Shown here: positions 5,341 through 8,414 of the stretch, piece after piece | Layout of the letters: each line of letters opens with the position of its first letter | Numbering within the stretch: the first letter of the stretch is position 1 | Assembly (NCBI GenBank): GCA_032251145.1 | Contig: JAVVER010000136.1 | Location: 1-8,414, forward strand | Direction of reading: 5' to 3' | Length of the DNA: 8,414 nt | Source: BRH-c54 sp032251145 | Lineage (GTDB): Bacteria; Bacteroidota; Bacteroidia; Flavobacteriales_E; Vicingaceae | Notes under the pieces: model-generated | The model's database searches: none | What the model was told of the DNA's origin: nothing | The model's input: only the letters and a program-made list of their open reading frames with translations | Position numbers and translations under genes: made by a program

Positions 5341-6954
5341 ATGGCTGAAATAGTTAGAATGCCCAAATTAAGTGATACCATGACAGAAGGTGTTGTTGCA
5401 AAATGGCACAAAAAAGTTGGTGACACAGTTAAAGAAGGTGACTTATTAGCTGAAATTGAAACAGATAAAGCCACAATGGAATTCGAATCTTTTGTTGATG
5501 GAACTTTATTATATATTGGTGTAAAAGAAAAAGATGCTGCTCCTGTAGATACTGTTCTTGCTATTTTCGGAGAAAAAGGAGAGGATTATTCTGCTCTTTT
5601 AAAAGATGAAGAAAAAACTGAAGAAAAACCTCAGTCAAGCAAAAAAGCTGAAACTACACCTGAAAACAAAAAAGAGGAAGCAGCAAAAAAAATAGATACC
5701 TCAGGAATTAATGCTACGGTGGTAAAAATGCCTAAACTAAGTGATACCATGACAGAAGGTGTTGTTGCAAAATGGCATAAAAAAGTGGGCGATAAAGTAG
5801 CTTCTGGAGATTTATTAGCAGAAATAGAAACCGATAAAGCTACCATGGAGTTTGAATCTTTTGAAGATGGTGTTTTATTACATATTGGTATTGAAAAAGG
5901 TGGTTCTGCTCCTGTAGATGCTATTTTAGCAATTATTGGAGAGAAAGGTGCTGATTTTGAAACTTTAATAAAAGCAGAAAAAGCAGGTGCTGATAAAACG
6001 GAAGAAAAACCAAAACAAGCCGAAGAAACTAAATCACAACCAAAAGAAGAAACAAAAACAACGGGCACAACTTCTACTAAAACACAAAACAATACCGCAA
6101 CAGGAAGTAGAATTATTGCTTCTCCCCTAGCTAAAAAAATTGCTGAAGATAGAAACATCAACTTATCTTTAATTAAAGGAAGTGGAGATGGCGGAAGAAT
6201 TATTAAGTCTGATGTTGAAAATTATCAAGGTGGTACGTCAGCTGCTTCTTTTGTTGGGGTTGAAAAATATACCGAAGAACCAGTTTCGCAGATGCGTAAA
6301 ACCATTGCAAGAAGATTGGGTGAAAGTAAATTTTCTGCACCACATTTCTACTTAACCATAGAAATTGATATGGACAGAGCTATTGATGCCAGAAAAGCTA
6401 TTAACGAAATTGCTGCGGCAAAAATATCTTTCAACGATTTTGTGATTAAAGCTGCTGCATTAGCATTGAAAAAACATCCAAAAGTAAATTCTTCTTGGTT
6501 AGGAGATAAAATAAGATACAACGAACATGTAAACATTGGTGTGGCGGTAGCTGTTGAAGAAGGTTTATTGGTTCCTGTTGTTCGTTTTGCTGATGGAAAA
6601 CCATTGAGCATCATTACTTCTGAAGTAAAAGAATTTGCTCAAAAAGCAAAAGATAAAAAACTACAACCTCAAGATTGGGAAGGAAGCACCTTTACCATTT
6701 CTAATTTAGGAATGTTTGGTGTAGATGAGTTTACCGCTATTATCAACCCACCAGATGCTTGTATTATGGCTGTTGGAGGTATTAAAGAAACGCCTGTAGT
6801 TAAAAACGGACAAATTGTTCCAGGAAACATCATGAAGGTTACACTTTCTTGCGACCACAGAGTTGTTGATGGAGCTAGCGGAGCAGCTTTCTTACAAACT
6901 TTTAAACACTTAATGGAAAACCCGGTTATTATGCTAGGTCAACAAAGTATTTAA
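5341..6954 (+). CDS. pdhC: Pyruvate dehydrogenase E2, dihydrolipoamide acetyltransferase
   Basis: This 537-residue core subunit of the pyruvate dehydrogenase complex passes acetyl groups from E1 to CoA. In order it has lipoyl domain 1 (about 2-80, lipoylated Lys43 in ETDKATMEF), a charged flexible linker (88-122), lipoyl domain 2 (about 125-203, Lys166 in the same motif), a second linker rich in K, E and T (211-255), the peripheral subunit-binding domain (about 257-295, with ASPLAKKIAED and GDGGRIIKSDV), and the catalytic domain (about 312-537) with DHRVVDG, where His506 and Asp510 are the active-site pair. The two lipoyl domains are very similar, and 40 bp are identical at DNA level. No lesion seen. 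Neighbouring pdhA supports the pyruvate rather than the 2-oxoglutarate complex; E1 beta and E3 must be encoded elsewhere. Confidence 0.94.
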   Translation: MAEIVRMPKLSDTMTEGVVAKWHKKVGDTVKEGDLLAEIETDKATMEFESFVDGTLLYIGVKEKDAAPVDTVLAIFGEKGEDYSALLKDEEKTEEKPQSSKKAETTPENKKEEAAKKIDTSGINATVVKMPKLSDTMTEGVVAKWHKKVGDKVASGDLLAEIETDKATMEFESFEDGVLLHIGIEKGGSAPVDAILAIIGEKGADFETLIKAEKAGADKTEEKPKQAEETKSQPKEETKTTGTTSTKTQNNTATGSRIIASPLAKKIAEDRNINLSLIKGSGDGGRIIKSDVENYQGGTSAASFVGVEKYTEEPVSQMRKTIARRLGESKFSAPHFYLTIEIDMDRAIDARKAINEIAAAKISFNDFVIKAAALALKKHPKVNSSWLGDKIRYNEHVNIGVAVAVEEGLLVPVVRFADGKPLSIITSEVKEFAQKAKDKKLQPQDWEGSTFTISNLGMFGVDEFTAIINPPDACIMAVGGIKETPVVKNGQIVPGNIMKVTLSCDHRVVDGASGAAFLQTFKHLMENPVIMLGQQSI

Positions 6955-6985
6955 GTTATTGTGTTTTTGACAAATGAAAAATGGT

Positions 6986-7013
6986 AAGATTGTATTACTA
7001 ATCTTCTTTTTTA
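6986..7013 (+). terminator. Weak intrinsic terminator of the pdh operon
   Basis: AAGATT (6986-6991) and AATCTT (7000-7005) pair around an 8-nt loop, followed by CTTTTTTA. It lies 31 nt past the E2 stop and overlaps the last codons of the convergent minus-strand gene. The 6-bp AT-rich stem is weak, so the call is tentative. Confidence 0.4.
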
Positions 7014-7189
7014 CATTGTTCTTCTGGCAAGGCTCCGCAAAAACCACAAGCCTCTCCTTCTTTATTTAAAAAAGGACTGTTACTAGCACAAGTGCCTGAA
7101 AATTTGCCGTTTTTCTTGAAAAGAATTTTAACGGCTATCCCTGCAATTCCTAGCCCTAGCAATACTATTGAAAATAATATAAGTTTCAT
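6998..7189 (-). CDS. Small membrane-anchored four-cysteine protein
   Basis: This 63-residue protein starts with a hydrophobic segment (about 2-23, LILFSIVLLGLGIAGIAVKI) and then a short basic patch (KKNGK). It has no cysteine within the membrane segment and no lipobox, so it is probably an N-terminal anchor rather than a cleaved lipoprotein signal. The soluble tail has four cysteines at 34, 48, 51 and 59 in SGTC, ACGFCG and EEQC. This C-x13-C-x2-C-x7-C spacing could hold a metal ion or two disulfides. I recall similar short proteins in other flavobacteria but know no function. It starts 30 nt after the fabD stop with no terminator between, so it is probably co-transcribed with fabD. Confidence 0.75.
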   Translation of the reverse strand: MKLILFSIVLLGLGIAGIAVKILFKKNGKFSGTCASNSPFLNKEGEACGFCGALPEEQCKKED

Positions 7190-7219
7190 AGTTGAGTAAT
7201 TTTAAATGTATATATTAGT

Positions 7220-8095
7220 TTAAGCACTTTGGGTTTCTATTTCTCTATTTACTTTTTTAAATAAGCCTTGCAATACTTTTCCTGGACCTACTTCTATAAC
7301 AGATGAAGCTCCATCTTTCAACATGTTTTGCATGGTTTGTGTCCATTTTACAGGAGCCGTAAGTTGTGCTATTAAATTAGCTTTAATTTGTTCCGAATCT
7401 GTCATTGGTAATGCACTTACATTCTGATAAATGGGGCAAATTGGCGAGTTAATATTCGTACTGTTTATTGCAGCAGCTAACTCTTCTCTAGCAGGTTCCA
7501 TAAGTGGAGAATGAAAAGCTCCACCTACAGGTAAAATTAAGGCTCTTCTAGCTCCAGCGGCTGTGAGTTTTTCGCAAGCAATTGTTACTGCTTCCACCGA
7601 ACCGGAAATTACCAATTGACCAGGGCAGTTGTAGTTGGCAGGAACAACAATTCCATCAATTTCGCTACAAATTCTCTCTACTACATCATCATCTAAATTT
7701 AAAATAGCTGCCATAGTTGATGGCTCTTTTTCACAAGCTTTTTGCATGGCTAAGGCTCTAGCTAAAACCAATTTTAACCCATCTTCAAAAGAAAGTGCTC
7801 CAGCTGCAACCAAAGCAGAAAATTCTCCTAAGGAATGTCCAGCAACCATATCAGGCTGAAAAGCATCGCCCATAGTTTTGGCTAAAATAACCGAATGTAA
7901 AAATATTGCTGGTTGAGTTACTTTTGTTTGCTTTAAATCTTCATCCGTACCATTAAACATAATGTCGGTAATGTTAAAACCTAACACTTCGTTTGCTCTA
8001 TCAAACATTTCTTTTGCTAATGCAGAGTTTTCGTATAAATCTTTACCCATTCCTACAAATTGAGAACCTTGTCCGGGAAATACGTATGCTTTCAT
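7220..8095 (-). CDS. fabD: Malonyl-CoA:ACP transacylase
   Basis: FabD moves malonyl from CoA to acyl carrier protein, supplying the elongation unit of fatty acid synthesis in the cytosol. The 291-residue length is normal. Visible catalytic features are the oxyanion motif FPGQGSQ (6-12), nucleophile Ser88 in GHSLGE, Arg113 in VLARA, which contacts the malonyl carboxylate, and His195 in GAFHSPLM. Near the C-terminus EVGPGKVLQGLFKK (268-281) is typical of the family. The ATG at 8095 is right because the conserved FPGQG follows at once. No Shine-Dalgarno sequence is seen. Its leader is odd: a palindromic element and a damaged second copy of the fabD start lie upstream on the same strand. A four-cysteine microprotein gene follows 30 nt downstream. 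Confidence 0.95.
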   Translation of the reverse strand: MKAYVFPGQGSQFVGMGKDLYENSALAKEMFDRANEVLGFNITDIMFNGTDEDLKQTKVTQPAIFLHSVILAKTMGDAFQPDMVAGHSLGEFSALVAAGALSFEDGLKLVLARALAMQKACEKEPSTMAAILNLDDDVVERICSEIDGIVVPANYNCPGQLVISGSVEAVTIACEKLTAAGARRALILPVGGAFHSPLMEPAREELAAAINSTNINSPICPIYQNVSALPMTDSEQIKANLIAQLTAPVKWTQTMQNMLKDGASSVIEVGPGKVLQGLFKKVNREIETQSA

Positions 8096-8109
8096 ATAGT
8101 ATATTTTTA
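8087..8109. repeat. Direct repeat, copy at the true fabD start
   Basis: Positions 8087-8109 match 8248-8270 at 22 of 23 bases, with TGCTTTCATATAGTAT identical in both. This copy covers the first three codons of fabD and about 14 nt upstream. The match resumes at 8062-8069 (GAGAACCT), which equals 8241-8248 in the other copy. Confidence 0.9.
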
Positions 8110-8148
8110 TTGTTTATATGTTTTCAATTATATTATTAATTTTTTCTA

Positions 8149-8181
8149 CAGAAATAAAAGCTTTAGTGAACTCACCCCCAA
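8149..8181 (-). promoter_or_regulatory. Possible second fabD promoter, partly within the element
   Basis: On the minus strand TATTTCTG (8156-8149) differs from the Bacteroidota -7 box at one base. A TTG at 8181-8179, 22 nt upstream, lies inside the palindromic element. Transcription would start near 8143, about 48 nt before the fabD ATG and clear of the upstream decoy start. Both boxes are weak, so this is a suggestion only. Confidence 0.25.
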
Positions 8182-8239
8182 GTTATCTATCGATAACTTC
8201 CCCCCCCTCTCTCTAAAGAGAGGGGGTTAGGGGGTGAGT
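8170..8239. repeat. Palindromic element with three-way-junction fold
   Basis: The outer arms ACTCACCCCC (8170-8179) and GGGGGTGAGT (8230-8239) pair over 10 bp. Inside are two further perfect hairpins: AAGTTATC/GATAACTT (8180-8187/8192-8199, loop TATC) and CCCCCTCTCT/AGAGAGGGGG (8203-8212/8217-8226, loop CTAA). The layout is that of a REP- or MITE-like element. Its C and G runs contrast sharply with the AT-rich surroundings. I have an impression that similar sequence is dispersed in Bacteroidota but cannot check copy number here. It carries no gene. Confidence 0.75.
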
Positions 8240-8270
8240 CGAGAACCTGCTTTCATATAGTATGTTTTTA
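8227..8270 (-). pseudogene. Degraded second copy of the fabD start, 9-codon upstream frame
   Basis: On the minus strand this copy reads ATGAAAGCAGGTTCTC (8256-8241). The real gene has the same bases with 18 extra nt after GCA, so exactly six codons (YVFPGQ) are missing in frame. Homology ends one base before the palindromic element, and the frame runs on into the element as MKAGSRLTP with a TAA at 8229-8227. If the upstream promoter is used, this is a decoy start in the fabD leader. Confidence 0.75.
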
Positions 8271-8296
8271 ATAAATTTCAACTTAATTTTACCCTG

Positions 8297-8304
8297 CAAA
8301 ATTA
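8297..8304 (-). promoter_or_regulatory. Candidate fabD -7 box
   Basis: TAATTTTG on the minus strand (8304-8297) matches TAnnTTTG exactly. Transcription would start near 8290, about 34 nt before the degraded start copy but about 195 nt before the real fabD ATG. No good -33 TTTG is visible. Confidence 0.45.
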
Positions 8305-8414
8305 CGTTTTTCCTTATTAATGATTTTAAATTTTAGCACATAGTAACGAATTTTCTTACTTTTATCCTTGAAGTTGTTTAAAGTTGTCTAAGTAAAATCA
8401 CGGAAAAAGCTAAT
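8305..8414. other. Right edge, no gene; possible outward promoter and 10-nt tandem repeat
   Basis: No open frame of note is present. TACTTTTA at 8357-8364 is one base from a plus-strand -7 box and might serve a gene beyond the window. AAGTTGTTTA (8371-8380) and AAGTTGTCTA (8381-8390) are adjacent 10-nt repeats with one difference. Confidence 0.35.

Noticed and set aside
5631..6161. 176-codon minus-strand frame opposite the E2 gene
   Set aside because: It is antisense to the second lipoyl domain and linkers; its Ser/Ala/Val-rich composition follows from the Lys/Glu/Ala-rich codons on the coding strand.
6348..6614. 88-codon minus-strand frame opposite the E2 catalytic domain
   Set aside because: It is a shadow of a conserved domain, with no separate promoter or family signal.
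8170..8239. CRISPR-like or insertion sequence end
   Set aside because: A single structured unit with no repeat-spacer periodicity, no transposase frame and no cas gene in the window; only a REP/MITE-like label is supportable.

Overview
The window looks like a chromosomal segment of a low-GC Bacteroidota genome, most likely Flavobacteriales. The support is AT-rich DNA without Shine-Dalgarno leaders, several matches to the Bacteroidota -7 box TAnnTTTG, tRNAs without an encoded CCA, an E1-alpha/E2 pyruvate dehydrogenase pair without E1-beta, and a small four-cysteine membrane protein whose Cys-containing tail I associate with flavobacteria. This assignment comes from pattern and memory, not from a database search.

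Layout. Positions 1-213 hold no convincing gene. On the minus strand follow tRNA-Arg(TCT) and tRNA-Pro(TGG), each with a terminator-like hairpin behind it, then a Ppx/GppA-type phosphatase gene with its own promoter and a strong terminator. An intergenic stretch (1478-1794) carries the likely ppx promoter, a less AT-rich relic with an open but startless frame, a hairpin and a 7-nt tandem repeat. Next comes a minus-strand arsenic operon transcribed in the order arsR, arsM, ACR3-type efflux pump. A perfect 16-bp palindrome sits just ahead of arsR and is its probable operator.

Divergently, on the plus strand, lie pdhA (pyruvate dehydrogenase E1 alpha) and the E2 acyltransferase gene with two lipoyl domains. 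They converge on a minus-strand pair, fabD (malonyl-CoA:ACP transacylase) followed by the four-cysteine membrane microprotein. Pyruvate dehydrogenase and FabD are neighbours in metabolism (acetyl-CoA supply and entry of malonyl units into fatty acid synthesis), but they are not co-transcribed. The ars genes form a self-contained detoxification unit: sensing (ArsR), methylation (ArsM) and arsenite export (ACR3). No arsenate reductase is present in the window.

The most unusual region is the fabD leader (8096-8304). A 70-nt palindromic element able to fold into a three-way junction lies between the real fabD start and a second, degraded copy of the fabD start. That copy keeps the first three codons, has an exact 18-nt in-frame loss, and breaks off one base from the element. 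It looks like the scar of an insertion or duplication that moved fabD away from its promoter and left a 9-codon upstream frame. Apart from this scar and the intergenic relics the window is ordinary housekeeping and resistance DNA; I see no evidence of a new defence system, CRISPR array, prophage or intact insertion sequence.
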